64,000 bases of DNA from 34-65-8 sp046294735 (GTDB lineage Bacteria; Pseudomonadota; Alphaproteobacteria; Sphingomonadales; Sphingomonadaceae): NCBI GenBank assembly GCA_046294735.1, contig JBKBKB010000001.1, positions 434,001-498,000 of the forward strand. Direction: 5' to 3'. The stretch's first letter is position 1. Each line of letters begins with the position of its first letter. Below, piece by piece: positions 1-8,695 of this stretch. The notes below the pieces were generated by a model, which worked only from the letters and a program-made list of their open reading frames with translations, was not told the DNA's origin and did no database searches. Both the position numbers and the translations under genes were made by a program.

Positions 1-347
1 TCACCGTTTGTGTCGGTAAACTCTTCCGGCTGGCGGACGTCAGAAAAATTGGCGTAGTTGGTCCGGCTGAAGGAAATCGCAGCATTGGGAATGGCGTTGC
101 GCACCTGTCTCCGCACCGCCGAATCGAGCGATGCCGAAGTGACGTCAGCCCCTTCCAGGGTGGAATTGCGCGCTGCCTCCTGCATCGCCCCTTGCAACAG
201 CGAGCGGGCGTAGACCTGGAAGCCGAAGTCAAACAGGCCCATCAGGAGAAGGATCAAGACCGGGCTGACAAAAGCGAACTCGATCAGCGTGACACCGCGC
301 GTGTCCGCTGCGATTGCGCGCAAGAGATTGGCGGCGCGCCGGGTCAT
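1..347 (-). CDS. tadE: TadE-like pilus assembly protein (partial, runs off window)
   Basis: Reading leftward from an ATG at 347, the frame is open to the window edge (115 codons). It has a short basic N-terminus, then a hydrophobic segment containing GVTLIEFAFVSPVLILLLMG (about residues 22-41). That is the classic TadE/TadG N-terminal pilin-like membrane anchor with a Glu in the prepilin-like position. Members are minor pseudopilins of Flp/Tad type IVc pili in the inner membrane and periplasm. The ATG overlaps the TGA of the upstream vWA-TadG gene (ATGA), so the two are translationally coupled. The C-terminus lies outside the window. Confidence 0.85.
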   Translation of the reverse strand, partial: MTRRAANLLRAIAADTRGVTLIEFAFVSPVLILLLMGLFDFGFQVYARSLLQGAMQEAARNSTLEGADVTSASLDSAVRRQVRNAIPNAAISFSRTNYANFSDVRQPEEFTDTNG

Positions 348-2227
348 TGCACCAGCCGCAATTCTGCAATCGAGGTGGCAATCATGCGGAATGCGCTGGC
401 AAGTTGGGCGGAGCTGGCCGCCTCATAGGCGCGCTGCGGACCGCTGGCGCAACTGCGGGTCCAGGTGTTTTGCGGAAGACCGAAGGTAACGGTCCACACA
501 GTTATATTCTGGTTCTTTGCCTGCTCGCAGATCGCCGCAAGGCGCGGGTTCTGATAGGCCGCCAAAGTGGTGTTGCTCCAAGGCCCAAAGCCGAAAAACC
601 GGCCATCCAGTTCGTAATTACCCAGCGTGCCATAGACCGTCGGCCCCGGCTCCATCAAACCATCGGTCATGAAAATGATGTGGCGCGAAATCGGGTCGCC
701 ATTGGGCGCGCTTTCGTTATCGTCCGCAAATATCCCGGTTGGTGACACAAACCGGGCACCCCACACCATCCCGTTATCGTGGCTGGTATTCCCGCCAGCC
801 GCCAACGAGTTGATATAGGTCTCGAATGCTGCGTTGCGCGCTGAACCGCTGAGCGGCCATTCCCGCAAACGCACGGCGGCACGCGGACAATTGGAGCTTC
901 GCAGCGATCTGTTAGTCGTGGTGACCTCCGGGTTGACGGAAGTGCGCGAATAGGTGATCTGGGGCCAGTGGGCCTTCCATTGGGTATCCGGGTCGGATGG
1001 GTCCGGAACCAGATTGATGTCAAGATCGTAGGCACCGGCAACTGGCGCCGTGCCAGACACAGGCACGATCGCAGCCCGTTCCTCGATACAGCCGTTCCAC
1101 GTGCTGTTGACTGTCGCTCCGTTCGAACCGGTATTGGTTGATACGGTGCTGCCGTTCTTGAAGGCCGATGTGTCAAACAAAATCGGCTTGTATTCGTATC
1201 GATCGAACTCCTGCCGATAAGTTGGCGGGCGAACATCACCTGGCCCAGCCAGCACGTCCCGCCTTACAGTTGCACGACACGCGGCGCGTTCGGAATTGGG
1301 AAAACTGGAACCCCAATGGGTCGCGCGCCAACTGGTGTTGGAAATGGTCCAGCGTTCATTGCCGACGTTATAGGTTCCAGGATAAGTATTGGTGCAGAAG
1401 CTTCGCTGTGCACTGCTGTTTCTGTCCCATCGATAGTCCGCTTGGTTTGTGCTGCCGAGCCAGGCGGTGTTGCGCGGCAGGAGTTCTGTAGCCGTGCTGC
1501 TGGAGATCACATCTCCCTGGTTTATCCCGTCGTTGTTGCTTACCCAAACATAGCGGGGCTCGCGCGATTGATAGGTGTGGCTATCGGCAATGAAATCGGG
1601 GTCTTTTGCCACCAACGCACCGCCAACGTTAACCGTGCCGTTATAAGGCACCACACCAATACGAAGCTGGGCGTCATCCGGTTTTACCGCCATCACTTCG
1701 TCATAAAATGCGAACACGGCATCCTTCAGGCCCTGAATACGGGTACCCGCCATAGAGCCGGACACGTCCAGCACGAGCATGACATCGATGTTCGGCAGGT
1801 TCAGCTCGGCGCTGCACTCCACGTTGAGCTCGACCTTTTCGTACCCGAATATCCCCATCAGCGTGGTCGGAACCTCGACTGAAGCAGTCCCGTCCATCCG
1901 GGTGGCTGTACCGGCCTCGATACTGAACTCGACATTTTCGCTGCCGTACATCCCTTCTCCGAAGTTGGTTTCGAAGTAATTGTCGGCAGTGGTTTGTATC
2001 TCGGACGGGATAACGCCATTCTCGACAACGCTTCCGCCCAGCTTCTTGCGGGCGGCAAGGGTGGCGGAATCGCACGCCTGCTGCAGGCGCGACTTGGCAA
2101 GGTACATCCGGCTCGCATCAATCCCGCCGCCAACCAGGCCGACCAGCGGAATCACCGCTGCTGCCCCGATTGCGAGCGTGTTCGCGCGGGTGTCCTTGAT
2201 CAGTCGCGTCAGAAACGTTTCAGCCAT
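344..2227 (-). CDS. tadG: TadG-like Flp pilus protein with von Willebrand factor A domain
   Basis: A 627-residue protein. An N-terminal transmembrane anchor (about residues 17-37) is followed by a TadE/G-like helix with GGGIDASRMYLAKSRLQQACDSA. A vWA domain then starts near residue 147 with an intact MIDAS triad (LDVSGS: D154, S156, S158). The C-terminal half is Ser/Thr/Asn-rich and ends in a vWA-like strand-helix region. TadG-family proteins are envelope components of the Flp (tight adherence) pilus machine and may bind a metal-dependent adhesion ligand. It is coupled to tadE downstream by a 4-base overlap. An imperfect CtrA-like box lies 87-101 bases upstream. The rest of the tad locus is outside the window. 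Confidence 0.85.
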   Translation of the reverse strand: MAETFLTRLIKDTRANTLAIGAAAVIPLVGLVGGGIDASRMYLAKSRLQQACDSATLAARKKLGGSVVENGVIPSEIQTTADNYFETNFGEGMYGSENVEFSIEAGTATRMDGTASVEVPTTLMGIFGYEKVELNVECSAELNLPNIDVMLVLDVSGSMAGTRIQGLKDAVFAFYDEVMAVKPDDAQLRIGVVPYNGTVNVGGALVAKDPDFIADSHTYQSREPRYVWVSNNDGINQGDVISSSTATELLPRNTAWLGSTNQADYRWDRNSSAQRSFCTNTYPGTYNVGNERWTISNTSWRATHWGSSFPNSERAACRATVRRDVLAGPGDVRPPTYRQEFDRYEYKPILFDTSAFKNGSTVSTNTGSNGATVNSTWNGCIEERAAIVPVSGTAPVAGAYDLDINLVPDPSDPDTQWKAHWPQITYSRTSVNPEVTTTNRSLRSSNCPRAAVRLREWPLSGSARNAAFETYINSLAAGGNTSHDNGMVWGARFVSPTGIFADDNESAPNGDPISRHIIFMTDGLMEPGPTVYGTLGNYELDGRFFGFGPWSNTTLAAYQNPRLAAICEQAKNQNITVWTVTFGLPQNTWTRSCASGPQRAYEAASSAQLASAFRMIATSIAELRLVQ

Positions 2228-2313
2228 GCCTCTTGCCTCGGTCCACCAGAGGCAGTCAGGCGCAGGGACATCCGCGCAGGTTCTACCTCTTGAGGCAGAA
2301 TAGAGCAGCCGGG

Positions 2314-2328
2314 TTAACTATCGGTTGA
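2314..2328. promoter_or_regulatory. Candidate CtrA-type box upstream of tadG
   Basis: TTAA at 2314-2317 and TTGA at 2325-2328 are separated by exactly 7 bases. This is one mismatch from the alphaproteobacterial CtrA consensus TTAA-N7-TTAA. It lies 87 bases upstream of the tadG start. Tad pili are CtrA-controlled in some alphaproteobacteria. The match is short and could be chance. Confidence 0.25.
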
Positions 2329-2389
2329 GCAAATGGTCAGAGAGTTTTCACCATAACTGGCCAAACTCCCCGGAAAAAGGATTTAAGTT

Positions 2390-3187
2390 TCAACCCGCTG
2401 TCACACCCGGCGCGTGGCGCTGAACGAGTTTGAACGCTTTGGTGTACCACTCACTGCCGGGGTAGTTGGCACCGAGCACGGCCGCGTACTTGACCGCTTC
2501 CTGCGGCACGCCCAGCGCAAGGTTGGACTCGGTCAGGCGGTAAAGTGCTTCCGGTGCGTGGCTGGTTGTCTGGTACTGTTCAACCACGTTCTGGAACCGC
2601 AGCTGCGCGGCGAGCCACTTCCCGGCCCGGGCGTAGTGGCGGCCGATCTCCATTTCCTTGCCGGCCAGGTGGTCATTGACAAGGTCCAGCTTGATCCGCG
2701 CGTCCGAGGCATACTGGCTTTGCGGGAAGCGCCGTTCCACCTCGCGAAGAGCGATGCGGGCCTGCTCAGTAATCTTCTGGTCCCGGTGCACGTCGCTGAT
2801 CTGCTCGTAATAGCTGAGCGCGATTAAGTAATAGGCGTAAGGCGCGTCCTTGTTGCCCGGGTGGATCGAGAGGAACCGCTGGGCGCTGGCGATGGCCTTG
2901 TTGTAGTCCCGCGCCACGTAGTAGCTGAACGAGCTCATCAGCTGCGCCCGGCGCGCCCACGGGGAATAGGGATGCTGGCGTTCCACCTCGTCGAACAGAG
3001 CAGCCGCAAGCGTGGCATTGCCGCGGTCCAGCCGACTCTTGGCCTCGGCGTAGAGCGTTTCCACATCGCGCGCCACATAGGCAGTGTCCTGCGGCCCACT
3101 GCTGCGGCCAGCGCAGGCAGAAGTGAGCAGGGTAGCGCCGACAAGCGCGGCAGCCATCATGGCCTTGGGTGCAATGCGAGTGTTCAT
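2390..3187 (-). CDS. bamD: Outer membrane protein assembly factor BamD (lipoprotein)
   Basis: 265 residues from an ATG at 3187. The signal peptide ends in a lipobox (LLTSAC, Cys25 acylated). Five TPR-like helix pairs follow, including YAEAKSRLDRGNATLAAALF and HPGNKDAPYAYYLIALSYYEQ, the conserved BamD signature region. BamD is an essential outer membrane lipoprotein of the BAM complex that folds beta-barrel proteins, working with BamA and with BamB, which is encoded at 17.4-18.7 kb in this window. Length and motif order fit the ComL/YfiO family. The open frame extends further upstream, but that part overlaps the cytochrome b561 gene and lacks a signal peptide, so it was not used. Confidence 0.95.
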   Translation of the reverse strand: MNTRIAPKAMMAAALVGATLLTSACAGRSSGPQDTAYVARDVETLYAEAKSRLDRGNATLAAALFDEVERQHPYSPWARRAQLMSSFSYYVARDYNKAIASAQRFLSIHPGNKDAPYAYYLIALSYYEQISDVHRDQKITEQARIALREVERRFPQSQYASDARIKLDLVNDHLAGKEMEIGRHYARAGKWLAAQLRFQNVVEQYQTTSHAPEALYRLTESNLALGVPQEAVKYAAVLGANYPGSEWYTKAFKLVQRHAPGVTAG

Positions 3188-3276
3188 AGCCCCAGCGTAT
3201 AACCGCGCCTCCGCTGAACGCAAAGTGAAAGACGGCATTGCCGGGGGATCGATTGCATGGCCGTGCGGCGGCGCGC

Positions 3277-3834
3277 TCAGGCCCTCGGCGCGCCGAACGG
3301 CAGCATCCGGAACAGGTTGCCGTCCTTGTCGATCAACGTGTGCTTGAGCGTGCCCAGCACATGGACCACGATCAGGCCGAGCAGGACCGTGCCAGCCGTG
3401 GCATGCTGTTCGAAGATCGCCTTGGCCCCGTCCGGATCGGGCGCGATCGGCAACGGCGGAATCTCCACCATCCCCCAGATGTTGATCGGGGCGCCGTACT
3501 TGGACATGGCGAACCATCCGGCCAGCGGCATGACCATCAGCAGCAGGTAGAACAGGTAATGCACCGCCTTGGCCAGCGCCCGCTCCCATGGGGCGTGGTT
3601 CGACTGCGGCGGCGGCACGCCCCTGCCCGCCCGCAACGCGAAACGCAAGATGATGGCGACGAAGATCAGCACGCCGAGCGCGAAGTGATTGCCCATCACC
3701 GCGCTGCGCGCTTCCTGATTGGCGGCATGTTCCGCCGCTTCGGCAATACGCCAGTTGGCGATGACGGCGATTGCAATCAGCCAATGAAGCGCCATCGCTC
3801 CGGCCGAGTATCGCGTTGCTGCAGACCGTGCCAT
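3277..3834 (-). CDS. Cytochrome b561 family protein
   Basis: 185 residues with four hydrophobic helices. The probable bis-His haem ligands are H17, H50, H144 and H158. The 33- and 14-residue spacings within each pair match E. coli CybB (H13/H46 and H137/H151). The end shows the typical LKHTLIDKDGNLFRMLPF. Members are di-haem inner-membrane cytochromes that move electrons from quinol, in some cases to superoxide. The gene is upstream of bamD on the same strand with about 90 bases between them. Nothing in the sequence indicates which partner it reduces. Confidence 0.9.
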   Translation of the reverse strand: MARSAATRYSAGAMALHWLIAIAVIANWRIAEAAEHAANQEARSAVMGNHFALGVLIFVAIILRFALRAGRGVPPPQSNHAPWERALAKAVHYLFYLLLMVMPLAGWFAMSKYGAPINIWGMVEIPPLPIAPDPDGAKAIFEQHATAGTVLLGLIVVHVLGTLKHTLIDKDGNLFRMLPFGAPRA

Positions 3835-3936
3835 CCGTGCTTGCTCCCCTGAAAACGTGGGGTAAGTCTAGCATCGCCTCGCCGCACGGCAACACTCATC
3901 TTGCCGGGCAATCCAGGGCTGCTAGAGAGCACAATC

Positions 3937-4605
3937 ATGGCAAAGACCGAACCGATTCCGGACCAGGCAGCCCTTGCCCGCGTCGGCAAACGCGTCCGCA
4001 CCCGCTTAACTGCAGACGACCAGGTCTACCGGATCGAGACCGATGTGGCGGAGCTATTCGCGATCGGGGACTTCCTGTCGGGCGATGAATGCGCCCGCCT
4101 GATCGCGATGATCGATGCCGTGGCAGAGCCGAGCCCGCTTTATGACATGGATTACGCCGCGGGGTTCCGGACGTCCTATTCCGGCAACCTCGATCCGGCT
4201 GACCCCTTTGTGGCAGGGATCTCACGGCGGATCGATGACGTGCTGGGGCTGCCGGCTGAGGTCGGCGAAGCAGTGCAGGGCCAGCGATACATGCCGGGCC
4301 AGCAGTTCAAACCGCACAACGACTGGTTCTACACCACCGAAAAGTACTGGCAGATGGAGCGCAAGCGCGGCGGCCAGCGCAGCTGGACCGCGATGGTGTT
4401 CCTGAACGAGGTGGAACAGGGCGGCGAGACCCACTTCGTCAATGTAGGCATCAAGATCCAGCCCAAGTCAGGCGTGCTGCTGCTGTGGAACAATGCCCTG
4501 CCGGACGGCACCCCGAACGAAGGCACGCTCCACGCTGGAACCCCGGTCGAGGCCGGGATCAAGTACGTCATCACCAAGTGGTACCGCACCCGCAAGTGGG
4601 GCTAG
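3937..4605 (+). CDS. 2OG-Fe(II) oxygenase, prolyl 4-hydroxylase-like
   Basis: 222 residues from the ATG at 3937, chosen because GAGAG lies 7 bases upstream; an in-frame TTG at 3901 is the alternative. The C-terminal half is a P4Hc double-stranded beta-helix with Fe ligands HxD (H127, D129 in FKPHNDWF) and H199 (GTLHAGTPV). K209 is positioned to bind 2-oxoglutarate. The conserved GGETHF is also present. Such enzymes hydroxylate prolyl or other residues, or small substrates, using O2 and 2-oxoglutarate. No signal peptide is present, so it is cytosolic. The substrate is unknown. Confidence 0.88.
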   Translation: MAKTEPIPDQAALARVGKRVRTRLTADDQVYRIETDVAELFAIGDFLSGDECARLIAMIDAVAEPSPLYDMDYAAGFRTSYSGNLDPADPFVAGISRRIDDVLGLPAEVGEAVQGQRYMPGQQFKPHNDWFYTTEKYWQMERKRGGQRSWTAMVFLNEVEQGGETHFVNVGIKIQPKSGVLLLWNNALPDGTPNEGTLHAGTPVEAGIKYVITKWYRTRKWG

Positions 4606-4614
4606 CGAGGCGGT

Positions 4615-5028
4615 TTACCCTGCGACCACTTCCACCCATTGCGGCATCACCCAACCGGACTGACACGGACCAAGGTATGGCCGTGTTTGGTCAAGCGGCG
4701 ACGACAATTCGCAATCGACATCGGAATCGGCAGTGTAGACGATTCCCACCATGTTGTCGGACACCTCACAGATCCACACCGGATCGCCATGGGTAAGGTA
4801 GTCAATCGCATCAAGATCGGTGCTGTCGCCTGGAAACACCATGATTGCGCCTGCGTCCGGACCGGTCGGCGGATCATAGATCATGCCGTAGACACACGGG
4901 TCGAGGCCCTCGGGGTCGGCCGTCAGCATAACCGGCCGATTGCCCATAGTGTACATCGGCTGCGCCAACAGCGGACCCGGCGCTGCCAACACGACGGCGC
5001 ATAGCGCGCCAACGAACGTCTTCGCCAT
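4615..5028 (-). CDS. Hypothetical secreted protein with four cysteines
   Basis: 137 residues from the ATG at 5028, chosen because GGGAGGT lies 7 bases upstream; a longer form from 5049 would overlap the lysK stop. A signal peptide (residues 1-23, ending LLAQ) precedes a small acidic domain with C45, C87, C106 and C122, enough for two disulphides in the periplasm. Segments such as DAIDYLTHGDPVWICEVSDN resemble a bacterial SH3-like barrel, but this is only a resemblance. It follows lysK closely on the same strand. I do not recognise the family. Confidence 0.7.
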   Translation of the reverse strand: MAKTFVGALCAVVLAAPGPLLAQPMYTMGNRPVMLTADPEGLDPCVYGMIYDPPTGPDAGAIMVFPGDSTDLDAIDYLTHGDPVWICEVSDNMVGIVYTADSDVDCELSSPLDQTRPYLGPCQSGWVMPQWVEVVAG

Positions 5029-5045
5029 TGCTTTGACCTCCCTCA

Positions 5046-6680
5046 TCATCCTTGGCCCCGCACCAGCGCCTCCGCAATCAGCTTGCGGCTGTTGGCGATC
5101 CCGTACAACGCAATGAAGCTGCCCATGCGCGGCCCCTGATCGCTGCCGAGCAGGGTCTGATAAAGCGCCTTGAACCAGTCACGCAAGTTCACGAACCCGA
5201 ACTCCTCGCGCTTGCCGATTTCATACACCTGGGTCTGCAATTCTTCGGGCGAAGTGTCCTCGCCGGCCCCCGCCAGGTAACTGTCCAGCGCACCCAAGGC
5301 AGCAGCCTCGCTCGCCGATGGGGCGCGTTTGGACAGGGTCGGCGCGACGAAATCGCGATTATAGGCCAGCGCCGTGCCTACCAGCACGTCAAGCTCCGGA
5401 TGCTGTTGCGGATCGGCATTGGCAACATAATTGCCCAGGTATGACCATACCTGCTCTCGGCTGGCATCGGCTCCCAGCACGCCGACCAGGTTGAGCAGGA
5501 GGCCGTAGGTAACCGGCAAGCTATCGCCCGCGCCCGGCGCTTCCGCAGCCTCGAATCCGCCATTCGCCCGCAGTAGGTGCCAGGCCGGATTGCCGAGCTG
5601 CTTGTCCAGTTCCTGGGCCGCCAGGGCGGTGCGGAACTGCCAGTAATCGTCCACCGCGCGCGGGATTACCCCTACGTGAAGCTGCTTTGCGCTCTTGGGG
5701 TTGGGGAAGATATAGAAGCCGAGGCTCTCTTCCGAACCGTACGTGAGCCATTCCTCGATCGTCAGGCCATTGCCTTTCGACTTGGAGATCTTCTCGCCAT
5801 TGGCATCGAGGAACAGCTCGTAAATCAATCCTTCCGGCTTGCGGCCGCCGAGCACCTGCACGATCCGCCCCGACTGGGTCACACTGTCGGTCAGGTCCTT
5901 GCCGCACATCTCGTAATCGACGCCCAGCGCATACCAGCGCATGGCCCAGTCGACCTTCCACTGCAGCTTGGACATGCCGCCGAGCGCAGACTGCTCGATC
6001 ACGGTGCCATCGGCATCGGTGAAGCGGACGATCCCAGCCTCGGCATCGACCACCTCGACCGGCACTTGCAGCACCACACCCGTGGTGGGGCTGACCGGCA
6101 GGATCGGCGAATAGGTCTTGCGGCGTTCCTCACGCAAGGTCGGCAGCATGATGTCGAGGATTGCCTGGTTCCGGCGCAGCACCTGCTTCAATGCTTCGTC
6201 GAACGTGCCTGAATTGTACTGGTCGCTGGACGAGACGAATTCATATTCGAAGCCGAACCGGTCCAGGAACGCGCAGAGCCGCGCGTTGTTGTGGTGCGCG
6301 AAGCTCTCGTGCGTGCCGAAAGGGTCGGGAATGCGGGTCAGCGGCTTGCCGAGGTTGGCCTCCAGCACCGCCTTGTTCTCGATGTTGTCGGGCACCTTGC
6401 GCAGCCCGTCCATATCGTCGCTGAAGGCGACCAGCCGGGTCTTGCCATCTTCCGGCCGCGCACCGATCATCGCCTCGTAGGCGCGGCGGACCAGCGTCGT
6501 GCGCAGCACTTCCTGAAAAGTGCCGATGTGCGGCAGGCCGCTGGGGCCATAGCCGGTCTCGAACAGGACCGGCACATTGCCGGACTTGCCGTCTGGATAG
6601 CGCTTGAGCAGTTTGCGCGCCTCCTCGAACGGCCAGGCCTTGGACACGCGGGCGGCAGCAATCAGATCTTCCATGGTCAT
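5046..6680 (-). CDS. lysK: Lysyl-tRNA synthetase, class I
   Basis: 544 residues from the ATG at 6680. It has the class I HIGH-type motif (GPSGLPHIG, residues 45-53) and a KMSKS-type motif (EKISKSKGNG, about residue 300). The architecture is that of archaeal and alphaproteobacterial class I LysRS rather than the class II LysS of enterics. It charges tRNA-Lys in the cytosol. Another ATG two codons later (6674) is an alternative start; neither has a clear Shine-Dalgarno sequence. It is divergent from the SLC13 transporter gene. Confidence 0.95.
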   Translation of the reverse strand: MTMEDLIAAARVSKAWPFEEARKLLKRYPDGKSGNVPVLFETGYGPSGLPHIGTFQEVLRTTLVRRAYEAMIGARPEDGKTRLVAFSDDMDGLRKVPDNIENKAVLEANLGKPLTRIPDPFGTHESFAHHNNARLCAFLDRFGFEYEFVSSSDQYNSGTFDEALKQVLRRNQAILDIMLPTLREERRKTYSPILPVSPTTGVVLQVPVEVVDAEAGIVRFTDADGTVIEQSALGGMSKLQWKVDWAMRWYALGVDYEMCGKDLTDSVTQSGRIVQVLGGRKPEGLIYELFLDANGEKISKSKGNGLTIEEWLTYGSEESLGFYIFPNPKSAKQLHVGVIPRAVDDYWQFRTALAAQELDKQLGNPAWHLLRANGGFEAAEAPGAGDSLPVTYGLLLNLVGVLGADASREQVWSYLGNYVANADPQQHPELDVLVGTALAYNRDFVAPTLSKRAPSASEAAALGALDSYLAGAGEDTSPEELQTQVYEIGKREEFGFVNLRDWFKALYQTLLGSDQGPRMGSFIALYGIANSRKLIAEALVRGQG

Positions 6681-6850
6681 GATGAGGTTGGCCTTTGCGG
6701 GATTGCGCCGGTTGTGCAAGGGCGAACTCGCCGGAGCCCGCAGCACGGCCGTATGATCGGGGCCGTTTGACCGGAGCCGAACTGCGGCGCTTCCCTGTTC
6801 CGCCCAACCCGTCTAACATAGGACACTTCCCAATCAAGGAAGCCTGCAGA

Positions 6851-8659
6851 TTGCTCGAGTCAGTTTATCGCTTCATCGAAGCCCAGAGTGCTGTGCTCGG
6901 CCTGTTTCTGTTGGCGGGGCTTTTGGTGACATTCGCCATGGAACGTCGGCCACCGGTGGTGATCGCCACTGGCGGGGCGGTTATCACGATGCTTCTCGGC
7001 TTTGTGACACCGAAGGATTTGCTTTCAGTGTTCAGCAACCCGGCTCCGATAACCATCGGGGCCATGTTCATCCTCAGTGGCGCGCTGCTGAGGACCGGCG
7101 CACTGGAGGCCGTGTCAGGCTGGATTATCCGGCGCACCCTGCGCCACCCGCGCCTTGCTGTGGGCGAGATCGGGGCTGGCACGGTCGTATCCTCTGCCTT
7201 CATGAACAACACCCCGGTGGTGATCGTGATGATCCCGATCGTCAAACGGCTGGCGCGGGTGCTCAAGATCGCGCCAACGCGTCTGTTGATTCCGCTGTCC
7301 TACCTGTCGATCATGGGGGGCACGCTAACTTTGATCGGCACCTCGACCAATCTGCTGGTCGATGGGGTGGCGCAAAGCCTGGGGGAGGAACCGTTCGGCA
7401 TTTTCGAAATGACACTGGTCGGTCTGGTCAGCGCCGCTGCCGGGATCACACTGATGGTCCTGTTCGGACGCAGGCTATTGCCCGACCGGCCCGAGCACGC
7501 GCTCGACGAGCAGGGCGAGAACGACAGCTACCTGTCCAGCCTGATACTGGTCGATGACAGCGAGCTGGTCGGACTGAAAATCAGCTCTACCATGCTGGTC
7601 CGCAGGCCCGGCATCAAGGTAATTGGTATTCGGCGCGGAAGCGAGATCATCCGCAAGGATGTCGAGAGTGAAGTTCTGGAAGCGGGCGACCAGTTGATCG
7701 TCTCGGCTTCGCCAGTGGAACTGGCATCGCTATCCGAAGCCCATGACTTCCAGGTCGGCCTGACCGGGGTTGGCGGCGGCGTCGTGACTGCCGGTCCAGA
7801 ACGGCCGCGTGACCTGCGGCTGGTGCAGGCAATGATTTCTTCCACCCATCCGATCGTCGGGCGAAGACTCGCGGAAATCCCACTGCTGTCGCGCCTTCGG
7901 GTGCGGGTTCTGGGGCTCGCCCGGCCGCGCCATGTGGCCGGGCCGGACTTGGTCAATGCCAGGGTGCGGGCTGGCGACCGACTGCTGATTGCGGCGGGCA
8001 GTGACGCGGTTGTATCGCTCCAGGCCAATGTCGGGCTGGCCGATGTCGGGGAAGCTCCGGTCCGCGCGTTCCGGCGCGAGAAAGCCCCGATTGCAATTGC
8101 CACGCTGGCACTGGTGGTGATCGGTGCAGCCCTGTTCGGCTATCCGATCGAGGCGCTGGCGCTCGGCGGGGTCGGGCTGGTGCTGCTGACTCGCTGCATG
8201 GAACCGGAAGACGCCTGGCGCTCGATCGACGGCAACACTCTGGTGCTGATCTTCGGAATGCTGGCGATTGGTCTGGCCTTGCAGAATGCCGGGACGGTCG
8301 ATCTGATCGTAGACCATCTTCGCCCGCTGCTGTCCGTCTCCTCACCGCTGATCCTGTTGGTTGCGGTCTATGCCATCACCAGTGCCTTGACCGAAACCGT
8401 GACCAACAACGCCGTCGCCGTGATCATGACACCGATCGTGATCGGCCTGGCCGATGCCGTGCCGCTCGACGAGCGGCAACTGATCATGGCAGTCATGTTC
8501 GGTGCCAGCGCCAGCTTCGCCACCCCGATCGGATACCAGACCAACACGCTGGTTTATGGCGCGGCCAATTACAAGTTCACCGACTTTCTCAAGATCGGCA
8601 TCCCGATGAATATCGTGGTCGGCGTCGCCACCTGCATCGCCATCGTCAATTTCATCTGA
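6851..8659 (+). CDS. SLC13/DASS-family permease with two RCK_C (TrkA-C) domains
   Basis: 602 residues from a TTG at 6851 with AAGGA about 10 bases upstream. An ATG at 6695 would add a low-complexity leader before the first membrane helix. The layout is N-terminal transmembrane half, two TrkA-C domains (about residues 225-285 and 315-370), then the second transmembrane half. Both halves carry the duplicated signatures NNTPVVIVMIPIV and TNNAVAVIMTPIV, with the helical hairpin motifs SNT-like TSTN and YQTNT. Family members are Na+-coupled dicarboxylate or sulphate transporters. The substrate cannot be read from the sequence. Confidence 0.88.
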   Translation: MLESVYRFIEAQSAVLGLFLLAGLLVTFAMERRPPVVIATGGAVITMLLGFVTPKDLLSVFSNPAPITIGAMFILSGALLRTGALEAVSGWIIRRTLRHPRLAVGEIGAGTVVSSAFMNNTPVVIVMIPIVKRLARVLKIAPTRLLIPLSYLSIMGGTLTLIGTSTNLLVDGVAQSLGEEPFGIFEMTLVGLVSAAAGITLMVLFGRRLLPDRPEHALDEQGENDSYLSSLILVDDSELVGLKISSTMLVRRPGIKVIGIRRGSEIIRKDVESEVLEAGDQLIVSASPVELASLSEAHDFQVGLTGVGGGVVTAGPERPRDLRLVQAMISSTHPIVGRRLAEIPLLSRLRVRVLGLARPRHVAGPDLVNARVRAGDRLLIAAGSDAVVSLQANVGLADVGEAPVRAFRREKAPIAIATLALVVIGAALFGYPIEALALGGVGLVLLTRCMEPEDAWRSIDGNTLVLIFGMLAIGLALQNAGTVDLIVDHLRPLLSVSSPLILLVAVYAITSALTETVTNNAVAVIMTPIVIGLADAVPLDERQLIMAVMFGASASFATPIGYQTNTLVYGAANYKFTDFLKIGIPMNIVVGVATCIAIVNFI

Positions 8660-8695
8660 TCGCCCCTGTTCAAGCGGGTGACGGGCCGGTAACCC

